From Dermatemys mawii (lineage: Eukaryota; Chordata; Testudines; Dermatemydidae), in the NCBI GenBank assembly GCA_007922305.1, contig ML677334.1, forward strand, positions 21,219,626 through 21,283,625: a stretch of DNA of 64,000 nt, read 5' to 3'. Positions 55,301 to 63,960 of this stretch are shown piece after piece. Under the pieces are notes generated by a model. It was given only the letters and a program-made list of their open reading frames with translations, did no database searches and was not told where the DNA came from. The position numbers and the translations under genes are program-made. Position 1 is the stretch's first letter. Each line of letters opens with the position of its first letter.

Positions 55301-58300
55301 TACAAACTCTCTCACACCAAAGCTATTTAAAGGATGAATGTGGTGTTTGTGAAAGGTGACACACTCACAGCCTTGCAGATTAAAGTCCTCTCTTTATCCA
55401 GCGAACAGACATAGTGCAGCCAGTGGTAGTGTAAGGGCATGTATATGTTTGTGTTTTAAAAACCCAGGCTCCGAGACTCCTTGCCACGGGTGTACAGACC
55501 TGGGTGCTTGCTATAGCATTAAGAACAGTGTGGACATTGCAGCCTCCCGAGGCTTCAGAGCCGAGGTTCCAGCTTGAGCCTCAGATTCATTGCCATGGAT
55601 TTTAAAATTCAGTGTAGACATACTCTGAGGCTATGTTTACACTAGGGAGCTTACAGAGGCACAGCTGTACTGATGCAGCTGTGCCATTGTCAGATCTCTC
55701 ATGTAGCCACACTATGCCAACAGGAGAGATCTGTCTTATCAACATAATTAAACCACCTCCAATGAGTGGCAGGAGCTTTGCACACTACCACTTATGCTGG
55801 CATCACTTATGTCACTCCGAAGTGTGTTTTTTCACATCCCTGAGCGACGTAAGTAGACATGGTCCCCCAGTGCCGCACCAATAGTCCTCAAGCCTGCCTG
55901 GAGGATTATTTGTAGAGACGGTAGGGTAGTTCACAATCCATAACATTCAATCTAGTACCTGTCTGAGTGGTGACAGTTGCCAACTATGGTGGGGTGGTTT
56001 TTTTTCCTGTTGCAATGGTGATATTTATCCACTTGAAACCAGAGTAAGTCAACCAAGTCACGTTTACCAGGTAGCAGTTGTCAGATAGTAACAGTTTTCA
56101 TTCACCACCAACCTGAATTGCATTCAAACAAGTAGTCTAGAGACAAAAAGGTCAACATTCCATATATCATTACCAATCCCCTGACTATCCAGTCCCGTAC
56201 AAGCTTTGTTCTAATGCTACAGTGGCCTTTTTGAGCCCCATTATTTTCAGCGATGCTCAAGACCATTTCAAAGCTCCATGCTGATGCTGTAATCCTCTTA
56301 AATCTCAATAGGCGATCATCTTCAGCCCCATACTACAAATAAATAAATAACATGATAAAAAAGAAGGCGTTGACATATTTATTCAGTCTTGTGACGCTAT
56401 AGAATACTTAGAATTAGAATTTGAACAATCCAGTTCAGACCACAAGCAAACCTTGTGTTGTCGCTAAGGGAAGCTGTGTGCACCCATCCAAGGACAGAAT
56501 TTATCTGCAAGGTTTAGGTGAAAATCATGGGTTACTTCCCTCTTTGCCCATAGCTATGAAATGGATCTTTATTAAAATGTAGTCTCTGAACTCTAGAAGA
56601 ACAAGTTAGAGATTGAAAATCAAAGTTCATTAAAAATACAGAATGATGCATTCATGAAGGCTAATTACTTGATAGGACCATTGAAAGAAACATGACTTTT
56701 AGTGCTGTATAAAGTAGCACTTACAGTGAAATTCTGTGCGTCTGATTCTCCACTATATCTCTCCAATTTTGTGCAATATAATTCCATTGGAGGTAAATTA
56801 GTAAAACAGGCCCCCGAAAGTCCAAAACCTTTCATTCTTCCCTTGTTGGCCTGATGTGTTATACTGTATTTCTGTGCCATGTTCTGCTTAGAGGTGGTTG
56901 CACTTCAGTGGTGCTTGGAACATTTATTATTCCTGTACGCACTGTCTGTAGCAGCGGTGTCCAATACGTTCACCCCTAGCCACATGTGGCTAATAGGCTA
57001 TTGAATTGTGGATAATGCATGTGGCTTTTTTATAGTGTGGCTAATAAGAAAAATTCAGAACCACACATGTGGCTAGCATCAAATTTCTATTGGACACCGC
57101 TGGTCTATAGGATCCAGTCTTGAAGCAATGAAGTCACTGAGCTTTTGCCGTTGATTTCAGTGTGGTCAGACCCACAGTTAATAAAGTGGTCTGTGATCAT
57201 TTCAGTTGAAAAGGTCTTAAGTAAAATGTAAAATACAGTATTATATTTTCTAGAAGAAATTACCTGTGGTTACATGTTATGAATTATCTAGCTGTTTTTA
57301 ATAGAGAAGTGCTAGGCTCTACCATGGTGGTGTTGAGATGTAATTGAAATCTACAGATGTACCTTTGCATTATGGGATAATTCAAGTATTTAATTTCCCT
57401 TCCCTGCTGCAGATCAGCCCAATTCCCTACATAGCTCTCAGGGTCTCATGACTGGCAATGTGGATGAAGCCATGTTTGCTCCCTTTCCGGTGAACCAGCC
57501 TGTCGAGAGCTGTGAGAACTCCTTTGAGGCCTCTGTGGGCCTTGAAAGAAAATTGCAGGATGAATTAAATTATCATAAGTATGGCAGCCGGATGGATAAT
57601 TCAGAAAGCCAACCTCTGGTATACAGTGCTGAAAAGAGAGAGGAGGAAAGAAAAAGAAGAGTGTCCTTTGATCCATTTGCAACTCCACCTGCTGCTCCAT
57701 GGATGAATGAATCATATCTGAAAGCTGAAAGCACAGAATCAAAATCCAGTCCCTACAGTAACACAACAAATTACAGTCATTTACAGCCACCACCAGCAGC
57801 AGCAGCAGCAGCAGCAACTCCAGTATGGGAAAATTTACCATACAATCCAAATATTATATATGGGACAAGGCCTGTAGAGCCAATGATAGGATGTACAGAG
57901 GATCTCTATGGATCAAATTCAGCCAATACATTTAGTCTAAATAAACCTCCTGTGCCTGAATCTGGCCTAGACCAGCAGCCACAAGCATCTTCACCTTGGT
58001 TTCCAAAGAATCTGAATACAGAGACAGGTAGGTGAGATATTTGTCTTATTACATTTTTGTCTAAAACACTGTCTAAACAGTATTACAGTATTATACTTTA
58101 GTTGTCTTCCAGAAGGAAGATGGCCACTGATCGTTTTGTAGCTCACATATCAACAAGCAGCTGATTTCTTACTCTCAGACTGTGGTGCTGGTAGCAAAGG
58201 CTTTCCTTTAGACACATTATGGTCCACTGCTCTTTGTTTTCCTGATACTTTTATATCACTTCAGTTCATTAAAATGCTGTGGGCTTGATTCTCCTCACAT

Positions 58301-61300
58301 GCTTGTTTTTATGGTGTAACTCCATTGACTTCTATGGAATTACTCCTGATTTACATCAGTGTAAGAGAGAAAAGACTCAAGCCACTGACTGCATGCTGTT
58401 ATCCAGATGGTATTCCTGGGGGAGTTCTACGCCACTGCACAATGCAGAATTTTGCAGAAATTAACTTTGTGTGTGCAGAATTTCCTTTCTTCCACAGAAA
58501 TGGGCTGCAGTGCTGCTAGCCACCACTAGGGGCCACTGGACTCAGCAGAGTCCAACTTGCACATAGAAGACACTGCTGCGGGGAGGAAGAGGGAGCAAGA
58601 GGGTTCCTGGCAGCTTCAGGTCCCTGCATGTCCTGAGGGAGGAAGAGGGTGGTGTGCAGGAAATTCCATGAAAGCCTGGGACCAAGCATCAGGTTGTTTC
58701 TCTCTCTGGATCCCTGGGCTCTGGGGGAGAAGGGGGACAAGTGTCTGGGCAAGGGGGAGTCCCTGTAGCTGGGCTCTGGGGAGGGACATGGTGTTGGTAT
58801 CTGGACTGGGGGGGCTGTGGGGGGGCTTTGAGGAGGAGGGAGCTGGGGTGTATTAGCTGGGGGGGTCCCACAGCTGGGCACTGCAGGTAGAGATTGTGAG
58901 TGTCTGGCCCCACAGCCGGGCTCTGGGGTGGGATGAGCAGAGAAACAGGATTTGGGTTATCATAGGGGTTTCTTTAACTCTCTACTCCTGGGGGATTTTT
59001 GTGTGTGTCTGTATTGTTACATACTTGCTGACAGGTACTTTGAAATGACTTACCAAAATAATTGAAACTGGCATGATTATATAGTGTTATTTTGACAAAT
59101 AAAATTTGCAGAATTTTAAAATATTGCACACAGAATTTTTTAATTTTTGGGGCACAGAATGCCCCAAAGAGTAAGTTGGGCAGCTAAATAACTAATGAAC
59201 TCTTCCAACCCACATAGGGTGAAAGAAATGTAAACAAGAACAATCTCCAAATTGTGCTAGAAGCAAATGGTGGTAGTTTTTAGACTCACAAAGGTGTGTA
59301 AAATGAGTCAGAATCTTACTGCAAGTCAGTTGCAGCACAGAAACAGTGTTTGAGGGAGGATTTTTGGTACCTTTCAGAAAATGAATCTTTGCCGGCTCTG
59401 GTGGGTTGATTGGGTAAATGCTGTACCAGATGAAAGATCCATGTTCATAAAGGACTCTAAATTCAAGCCAACAGAAAGCTGATCCTCTTAGCTGTACAGA
59501 GAGCAGATTATATCTAATGCTGCTAGGGCAGTGCCTCTCAGCAATTGCAGATGCATGATGTATCCTCAGTAACAGAAGGTTATGGAGGCGGAGAAGGGAA
59601 AGAATATTGAGAGTTTAGCAAAAATAAACATAAACAAACAGGACAATAACTGTGTGTTCAGTGAAGTTTGTCCCATACCGTTCAGCAAAAAGACAAGGTA
59701 TTATTCAGATTAATCATCTTACCCTAGATGCTGGATTTCCCTGATATGGCATTCCTTTTCAGCACGGGTGCCACAAAGTTGACAGAAAGAATACAAGAAA
59801 ATTTCATTTTGTCAAAAAAATGCTGTATGGAGAGTCTGCAATATATTGATGGAGAGGAGTTTGCTAGAGCTATGACTGTCACATCTGCAGGTGGAAACTG
59901 TAACTCTCAAAATCACTATGAATGTTAAATATTTGGATGGAAAGAAAAGAAATACAGAAGGGATTATTGGGAAGCAACATAGATAGTGCCAGACTATGTA
60001 TGCCAGACTATGAGCTTGGCCACCCAGAGATTTGGTGCATGGTCAGCCAGGAGGTATCACCGCACTAGCCTGCTGTGCCCTATGGACGCTGCTGCCACGT
60101 GCTAAAAATTCCATGCTTAGGGTTCAAACAGCAGTAAGTCAAAGTGCATTACAGAAGTTAGTGCATGGCAGCAACGTCCACAGGGTGACTTAGGGCATGG
60201 CTTGCTAGTGTGCTGTACATTCATACCTGGCTTGCTGCGCACTAAGTCTCCATACATGCAAGCCCCGAGAATCAGACGATCTACCAGCTCTTCTGTTAAC
60301 TTGCTGTGTTACCTTAGGCTGGAATTTTCAAATTTGTGTCCCTAAAATTAGGTACTTAAATCCATATCTAGGCTCTAATCCTGCACTGGAACTCTAATCC
60401 GGCAAAGGAACTCTTACATCTGTGTGGAATCCCATTGGTCACACTGGCACTTCACAGACTCCTCAGGGTCTACAGTAGAGAATCTTTACACAGAATAAGG
60501 TTTTTAGGCACTTCACTAAACTATGATGTGTTTAATTAAATATACTTTTATTAGATTTGTTAAAAAGCTTCTGTGCTTTTTGGGTAACAGCACCTTTTTT
60601 TCCCCCTCTGAACTGGGAGCATTAACTGTGTTCTTATGGTATTATAAATATTACAACAGTTTTGAAGTACTTGTGTCTTTAGGTTTTTGATTGCCAAATA
60701 CTTTTGGCATTTGTGTGTTTTGTAATTATTCAGGCAAAATGGAATCCAGTCCTGTCAAGAAGGGGAATTTTGCATATACTCCTACTACACCTGTACAACA
60801 CAAAATAATCCCAGGTAAATGCTGCAGCGCAGATATTTCCTAATGACTAACACCATATGCATGCTAACCTGATTTCAAAAAATTTTGACCAGCTTCACTA
60901 AAAAGTGAAACTGAAATCTCAACCTCTAAAAACTATTAATGAGATACCTCTCTTTGTTTTACAGGGTATCCTTAAGCACTATGTAGATGTGTTATAAAGT
61001 ACAGAGATATGAAATATCATGGCTCTGAGACACAAACTACATGATTTTCCAGGGCTTTACAGAACTGTGAAATCATGACTTCATACCTGGATTCACGTCT
61101 TTGAGAAGTGAAACTATAGGCCAAATCTGAGTCTTCAAAAGCTTCATTTTTCACTTGTATTTAGGCTTTGTTCAAAAAAGCATTTTGGACTAAAAATGAA
61201 GCTGTTGAAGTAGTTTACCAATCACAGCTGTGTTTATTGTTACTAGGGACATAAAAGGTTAACTGGTAAGAATTAGTCTTCCCTGTTAACCCGCCTTAAC

Positions 61301-63007
61301 CATTAACCCTGGGCTGGCTGGCCAGTCACAGCAGCCCCGTGCCAGCTGGCCAGCCGGCCGACCCCAGCAGCCCCACGCTGGCCGGAGCAGGCCCAGCCAC
61401 ACCTATGGATCGGACCCAGCTATTCAATCGGTTAATCATTTAAATTACATATTTTAATAATTTAAATGGTATTTACATCCCTAATTGCTACATATTCACC
61501 AGTGGCAGGGACGTTATTCTTTAACTTTACGTTTATCACTCTTAGTTGTTACTGATATTGATTAAAATCATGTATATGGAAATGTAAATTTATGTGGCAC
61601 TTTACAAACTGGATACGACTGTGTTGTTTTCAATAAAATATGCGGATGTTACTCTGGATACACACAGGAAGCAGATCTGAAGGGGCCATTTATACATAGC
61701 TATTTTTCAGAGCAGGAATACCATTTTATTGTCAATTCTGAACAGAAAATTGTTCAGCCTTGCTTTGCAGTCTTTTCACTCACGGAATGCTCATAAGACA
61801 TTTATAATACATTTAGCTAAGTATCTTCCAGGAACTATTGTCATGATATAAAATGACCTAATATGGTTGTAATCTAAAATAGCACTGATTTTACATACAA
61901 GTTAAATGCAAAGAACTACTAATTCAATATTATGGTTCCGTTTTTACACCTGTAAAAGATCTCAGACATACTGTTTGTCTCCTCCTCATGTCTTATCTTG
62001 ATTACCGTAAGCATATCTATTACAGTAGTAAGGGACTGTGCCACTTTGAACTTCCTGATTTTTATGCATTTAGAATCTCCATGCCTATTCAGAAATTTAA
62101 TAATCTGTTGTGCCTCCAAGCTACAGCCCCTCTGAGGGGACAGTACAGAGACACACTAACCATGGGAGAGCACCCAGAAGCTTTCTGTCTAGGACGTCTC
62201 TAGCGTGCAAGGGTTGTACATCTGCAGATTCACAGAGCACAGCATGCTTCTCCTCGAGAGCCAGTCCTACTGTAATGGCCAGTGCATAGGTAGAAGTGAA
62301 GCCATATAAAGATAAGGTTCTGTATATATTAAATCTGATGCATGTAATATTAAATCCAGTAAATATTTCACAAAAGATTTGGGACCTGATCCTCAATTGA
62401 TGTAAATCAGTGTAGTCATGAACTCAGAACTCCCCATCTCTCTTAACATTCCTTCCTCCATCTCCCAGTCCTCTGCATGTACACATTTTTTGAAAAGGAG
62501 CATCGCCACCACTTTGATATTTTAAGATTGACTTTCATCTTTCACCCAGTGAATTCTGTTTCTGAACTGTATTACCTATTCAATTCAGAATGTAAGTTCC
62601 AGGGGGCAGGGATTGTGACTTCCTCTGTTTGTACAACCCAAAGCACACCAAGACCATCGGGTACAGAAGTATCATAAATTAATAATGAAAAAGTTGAAAA
62701 AATGAACAGTGGCCAAAGAGAGGCTGTTTCTAGTTTAAATGCAAAATAATCATCATGGCTGTATTTGGTTTAAATATAAAATAAATCATTCTTCCTTGCC
62801 CTTGCCATCATATCTCTTGAATTCTTAACTGCATGTATTTGATTATATACACAGATGAAACTGCAAAATACACCATATATAACAGTACCGGAATTCAAAT
62901 TGGAGCCTACAATCACATGGAGATTGAAGAACAGAATCTATACGTAAGCAGTGTTCCAGTCAACATGCAAAACTCTTACTCACATTATGAAAACATGGGT
63001 ATCTTTG
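37173..63007 (+). CDS. RIPK1: RIPK1, receptor-interacting serine/threonine-protein kinase 1, 3'-partial
   Basis: Ten coding exons (37173-37324, 41079-41232, 43526-43663, 46896-47136, 49170-49319, 50113-50189, 52880-52976, 57413-58027, 60734-60814, 62855-63007) join in frame into 619 codons plus one base; all introns are GT-AG. RIPK1 binds TNF-receptor complexes and switches between NF-kB survival signalling, caspase-8 apoptosis and RIPK3-dependent necroptosis. Seen: kinase domain at about 15-285 with Lys41, HKDLKPEN (catalytic Asp133), DLG at 151-153 (RIPK1 has DLG, not DFG) and APEHL; intermediate domain 305-568 with the caspase-8 motif LQVD ending at Asp323 (human Asp324) and Lys383 in [11 protein letters not shown] (human Lys377, ubiquitin acceptor); RHIM core IQIG at 582-585. 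The C-terminal death domain (about 90 residues in the family) is encoded beyond the window. An Ala7 tract (465-471) lies in the intermediate domain. Residues equal to human Ser25 and Ser161 are Ala and Cys. Confidence 0.95.
37690..37885 (+). repeat. MIR-like tRNA-derived SINE
   Basis: GTTGCCTAGTAGATAGAGCA followed by GTATTCAAGTCCCTGCTTTG looks like tRNA-type A and B boxes, then TAAAATGGGGATGGTGATAC and TTTGAGATCTACTGATGAAG, the typical downstream order of MIR-class SINEs. It is in the first intron of the RIPK1 coding region. Confidence 0.7.
38965..39240. mobile_element. Repeat with a long GC-rich hairpin
   Basis: The left arm (about 39070-39145) and right arm (about 39158-39228) are imperfect reverse complements around a 12-nt loop; the innermost 17 bases pair perfectly (CAGAAGTAAGGGTGGCA with its complement). 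The outer segments CCCAGCTTTGAAGGCTG and TGCCTTCAGAGCTGGG also pair. I associate it with a common turtle repeat. Confidence 0.65.
39372..39628. mobile_element. TIR-type repeat, RIPK1 intron copy
   Basis: It begins CTAGGCCTTGTCTCCACTT and ends GTTAGTGACCAAGCCCTA, an imperfect inverted pair. The interior (GTGGAGCTGCATCTCTGTAG, CATGGGAGAGCACCTCCCAT) corresponds to the copies at 18461 and 55626. Confidence 0.65.
40499..40830. mobile_element. Tc1/mariner-like (Tigger/pogo style) MITE, 332 bp
   Basis: CAGTGGAGCCCCGGTATCACG at the left and ATTATAGCGGGGTTCCACTG at the right are inverted repeats, flanked on both sides by TA (40497-40498 and 40831-40832), the target site of Tc1/mariner transposons. 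It has a GC-rich interior and no transposase. The open frames 40562-40846 are within it. Confidence 0.85.
41079..41232 (+). CDS. RIPK1: RIPK1 coding exon 2
   Basis: 154 nt between acceptor TTCACAG (ending 41078) and donor GTGAGT (41233). It completes Glu51, then encodes [20 protein letters not shown] and the hinge region [17 protein letters not shown]. It contains the alpha-C helix and hinge of the kinase N-lobe. Confidence 0.95.
42018..43132 (+). mobile_element. hAT-like non-autonomous element, 1115 bp, perfect 8-bp target duplication
   Basis: The left end CAGGGGTGGGCAAACTACGG and right end AAGTTTGCCCACCCTTG form terminal inverted repeats. Both flanks are ATTTAACC (42010-42017 and 43133-43140), an exact 8-bp duplication. 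The interior has GC-rich units of the form GAGCCGCGGGGCC repeated about ten times (about 42170-42690), then G-rich units with an 85-bp spacing (GGAACAAAGAGCAGGGGG at 42787 and 42873). It has no transposase. Many long open frames here are compositional. It lies in the RIPK1 intron between coding exons 2 and 3. Confidence 0.92.
43526..43663 (+). CDS. RIPK1: RIPK1 coding exon 3 (catalytic loop)
   Basis: 138 nt, 46 codons, phase 0 at both ends, between acceptor TTTTAG (ending 43525) and donor GTACTA (43664). It encodes [20 protein letters not shown], then [18 protein letters not shown] with catalytic Asp133. Human RIPK1 also has HKD in place of HRD. Confidence 0.95.
43664..45039. other. RIPK1 intron, unrecognised
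   Basis: Intronic DNA with a short GT run near 44113. No exon or named repeat is seen. Confidence 0.4.
45040..46500 (-). mobile_element. Non-LTR retrotransposon fragment, decayed
   Basis: On the minus strand, 46241-46486 reads [19 protein letters not shown] and 46099-46326 reads [20 protein letters not shown] and then PYLGI. These match reverse transcriptase motifs (the active-site box YADD appears as YADN). Further downstream, 45835-46083 and 45489-45674 (in shifted frames) resemble the C-terminal part of jockey/L2/CR1-type ORF2 proteins ([22 protein letters not shown]). Frameshifts and the changed active site mark it as dead. The clade is uncertain. Confidence 0.75.
46896..47136 (+). CDS. 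RIPK1: RIPK1 coding exon 4 (activation segment)
   Basis: 241 nt between acceptor TTATAG (ending 46895) and donor GTAAGT (47137). It begins [15 protein letters not shown] (DLG at 151-153), and continues [12 protein letters not shown] and [19 protein letters not shown]. Human Ser161 corresponds to Cys156 (46917-46919); human Ser166 is conserved as Ser161. It leaves in phase 1. Confidence 0.95.
47427..47525. mobile_element. Miniature TIR element, about 100 bp
   Basis: GCCTTTGTCTACACTT at the left and AAGTGTAGACAAGGCC at the right are nearly perfect inverted repeats. It shares its termini with larger elements here. Confidence 0.7.
47526..47700 (+). repeat. MIR-like fragment
   Basis: Segments AGGAAACTAAGGCAGATGG, CTTGCCCAAGGCCATGGAAT and CCAGTCCTGTGCTTCGACCA follow the order of a MIR tail. 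Confidence 0.5.
47701..49169. other. RIPK1 intron, unrecognised
   Basis: Intronic DNA. The minus-strand open frame 47899-48246 has no domain I recognise and is not supported as a gene. Confidence 0.4.
49170..49319 (+). CDS. RIPK1: RIPK1 coding exon 5
   Basis: 150 nt between acceptor TTTTCAG (ending 49169) and donor GTAAAA (49320), phase 1 at both ends. It encodes [19 protein letters not shown] through [20 protein letters not shown], the C-lobe end with the RPTF motif. Confidence 0.95.
50113..50189 (+). CDS. RIPK1: RIPK1 coding exon 6
   Basis: 77 nt between acceptor CTTCAG (ending 50112) and donor GTAAGT (50190). It encodes [20 protein letters not shown] followed by DLRRIK, matching the end of the human kinase domain and the start of the linker (human EEKFRPFYLSQLEESVEEDV). 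Confidence 0.93.
50190..50987. other. RIPK1 intron, unrecognised
   Basis: No repeat or exon recognised. Confidence 0.4.
50988..51337 (+). mobile_element. Non-autonomous element with probable 8-bp duplication (family C)
   Basis: Left ATAGGCACTGAC and right GGCATTGGTGCCTATGA are imperfect inverted ends. The flanks CCCTAACA (50980-50987) and CCCTAACC (51338-51345) agree at 7 of 8 bases, consistent with hAT insertion. The C-T-rich interior contains GGTGGGTGCTCTGCACTCAC. Open frames across 50982-51612 are not genes. Confidence 0.7.
51620..51750 (+). repeat. MIR/CORE-like fragment
   Basis: GATTGTGCTGGGTTCTGCAC, then AAAAGAGACAATCCCTGCC and GAGAGTCTAAAGGCAGA, the same order as in the copy at 2645-2905. 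Confidence 0.5.
51751..52879. other. RIPK1 intron, unrecognised
   Basis: Intronic DNA with no supported exon or repeat. Confidence 0.4.
52880..52976 (+). CDS. RIPK1: RIPK1 coding exon 7 (caspase-8 site)
   Basis: 97 nt between acceptor GTACAG (ending 52879) and donor GTGATT (52977). It encodes [20 protein letters not shown] through [13 protein letters not shown] (52925-52936, Asp323) corresponds to the human caspase-8 site LQLD (Asp324), and Ser319 in RMQS corresponds to human Ser320, a known MK2 phosphorylation site. Confidence 0.95.
55626..55870. mobile_element. TIR-type repeat, third copy
   Basis: It begins GAGGCTATGTTTACACTAGG and ends AAGTAGACATGGTCCC. Interior GATGCAGCTGTGCCATTG, CACTATGCCAACAGGAGAGA and TTTCACATCCCTGAGCGAC correspond to the copies at 18461 and 39372. 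Confidence 0.65.
56952..57102. mobile_element. hAT-like MITE, 151 bp
   Basis: CAGCGGTGTCCAATA and its inverted partner ATTGGACACCGCTG are the termini. The flanks GTCTGTAG (56944-56951) and GTCTATAG (57103-57110) match at 7 of 8 bases. Internally it repeats ACATGTGGCTA in both orientations. Confidence 0.9.
57413..58027 (+). CDS. RIPK1: RIPK1 coding exon 8 (intermediate domain)
   Basis: 615 nt between acceptor CTGCAG (ending 57412) and donor GTAGGT (58028), phase 1 at both ends. It encodes [25 protein letters not shown], and [19 protein letters not shown] with Lys383 (57550-57552) equal to human Lys377, whose K63 ubiquitination recruits TAK1 and IKK complexes. [14 protein letters not shown] sequence (here [12 protein letters not shown]) follows, as in human. 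A run of seven GCA codons (57796-57816) gives Ala465-471. Confidence 0.95.
58405..59175. mobile_element. Reptilian repeat, about 0.77 kb
   Basis: The start, GGTATTCCTGGGGGAGTTCT then CACAATGCAGAATTTTGCAG, and the end (TTTGCAGAATTTTAAAATAT, CACAGAATTTTTTAAT) repeat the GCAGAATTTT phrase around a G-rich core. I recognise this arrangement from turtle sequence. The limits are approximate and no target duplication is fixed. Open frames at 58516-58913 are inside it. Confidence 0.5.
59176..60733. other. RIPK1 intron with a fold-back segment
   Basis: About 60000-60265 is a structured repeat: the left arm 60075-60105 (CCCTATGGACGCTGCTGCCA) pairs with 60158-60189 (TGGCAGCAACGTCCACAGGG). The open frame 59728-59928 follows an acceptor-like CTTTTCAG but shows no RIPK1 or other homology. 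Confidence 0.5.
60734..60814 (+). CDS. RIPK1: RIPK1 coding exon 9 (short, variable)
   Basis: 81 nt between acceptor TATTCAG (ending 60733) and donor GTAAAT (60815), phase 1 at both ends. It encodes [20 protein letters not shown] followed by VQHKIIP. It keeps the frame between exons 8 and 10, but it is not clearly alignable with the human linker before the RHIM. It could be skipped without frameshift. Confidence 0.75.
61244..61483. mobile_element. hAT-like MITE, 240 bp
   Basis: It begins TAGGGACATAAAAGG and ends ATTTACATCCCTA, an imperfect inverted pair. The flanks ATTGTTAC (61236-61243) and ATTGCTAC (61484-61491) match at 7 of 8 bases. The interior is GC-rich with repeated CTGGCCGG-like motifs. 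Confidence 0.85.
61484..62854. other. RIPK1 intron, unrecognised
   Basis: A-T rich intron; no other feature is recognised. Confidence 0.4.
62855..63007 (+). CDS. RIPK1: RIPK1 coding exon 10 (RHIM)
   Basis: 153 nt between acceptor ACACAG (ending 62854) and donor GTAAGA (63008), phase 1 at both ends. It encodes [20 protein letters not shown], holding the RHIM core IQIG (582-585). This motif builds amyloid contacts with RIPK3. The remainder ([14 protein letters not shown] on) diverges from human. The next exon, expected to encode the death domain, is outside the window. Confidence 0.95.
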
Positions 63008-63570
63008 GTAAGAGCAATCTCTCTCCGTTCTCTTATAATGTTCTTCTTTGCAATCAGCTCTCCGTTCCTTGTGCATCTCACGTGTTAGTCCCTGCTCACT
63101 GCACTCTTTGGGTACAATCTGAAGGCTGACAGTCTCTTTCTGAGAACCATCTTTAGGGAATGTAGACTGCATCTTGCTCCCTGTTGTATTCAGAAGTTAG
63201 CCATTTTGGGTCCTCCTTTATTACATAGCCTTACAGTTACACAATATCTAAGGTTGTCATCATGAGTGGTGGCTCGTACTAACATTGTTTTTTATTACTA
63301 CACCATTTCCTCCCCTCCTCTCCACCCTGCTTCATCACCTCTTAGCTGATATTCTGCCCCCAGCTCCCTCTGCTAAATCTAAAGCTGACATTAAGCATGT
63401 CAACACAGTGCACTGTCTCATGAGTCACCAAGCCCCAGCATGTGTAGATGTATACATAAAGACAGAGAAAGAAAGTAGAGCAGTGGAAGCAAAGCTAGGA
63501 TCAGTGGTCCTGACTAAGTGTTGAAACATTTCAGTACAGGAGGGACAGGACTATTTTAAAAGGTCATACT
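63008..63570. other. RIPK1 intron, unrecognised
   Basis: No death-domain exon is recognisable in any frame up to the window end. Confidence 0.45.
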
Positions 63571-63680
63571 TAGGTGACCAGATAGCAAAAGTGAAAAATC
63601 AGGACACGGGTGGGGGTGGGAATAGGTGCCTATATAAGAAAAAGCCCCAAAAATCGGGACAGTTCCTATAAAATGAGGAT
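63571..63680 (-). mobile_element. hAT-like short element, truncated copy (family A)
   Basis: TAGGTGACCAGATAGCAAA at the left and TATATAAGAAAAAGCCCC inside match the complement of the family A element at 20394. The far terminus is lost after about 63680. Confidence 0.7.
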
Positions 63681-63784
63681 TTCACAGATGTGTTTATTGC
63701 TACTAGTCATAGTATTTGTATATACTGGCTTAAACCACTACTGCATATTTTAAATTTATTTAATGGAGAAGTCATAACAGTGTC

Positions 63785-63960
63785 TTTCATTCAAGGATAT
63801 CAAAGCTTTTTATAAACATTAATTTAAGCCTTATATTACCACTGTGAGGTAGATTCTCAATTTTACAGATGATTAAAGAAAGACACAGGAAACTGTGACA
63901 TGTCTCCAGTCAAAAAAGCAAAACAGTAGCAGATCCAGGAGTGTCATCCAGTCCTCTTTT
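63785..63960 (+). repeat. MIR-like fragment
   Basis: CACTGTGAGGTAGATTCTCA, TTTTACAGATGATTAAAGAA and TCACTAGACCAATTGC follow the order of a MIR-type tail with moderate divergence. Confidence 0.5.

Larger units (their letters stand above)
52977..57412. other. Large RIPK1 intron with repeats
   Basis: It contains an ATT-rich microsatellite near 53041-53066, a pyrimidine-rich segment at about 53770-54960 that looks repeat-derived but has no identifiable ends, and the elements listed at 55626 and 56952. No exon is recognised; open frames such as 54221-54475 and 54668-54895 follow the C-T-rich composition. Confidence 0.4.

Noticed and set aside
59728..59928. Open frame after an acceptor-like site, considered as an extra RIPK1 exon
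   Set aside because: It is not in the reading frame needed between exons 8 and 9 in an obvious way and has no similarity to RIPK1.
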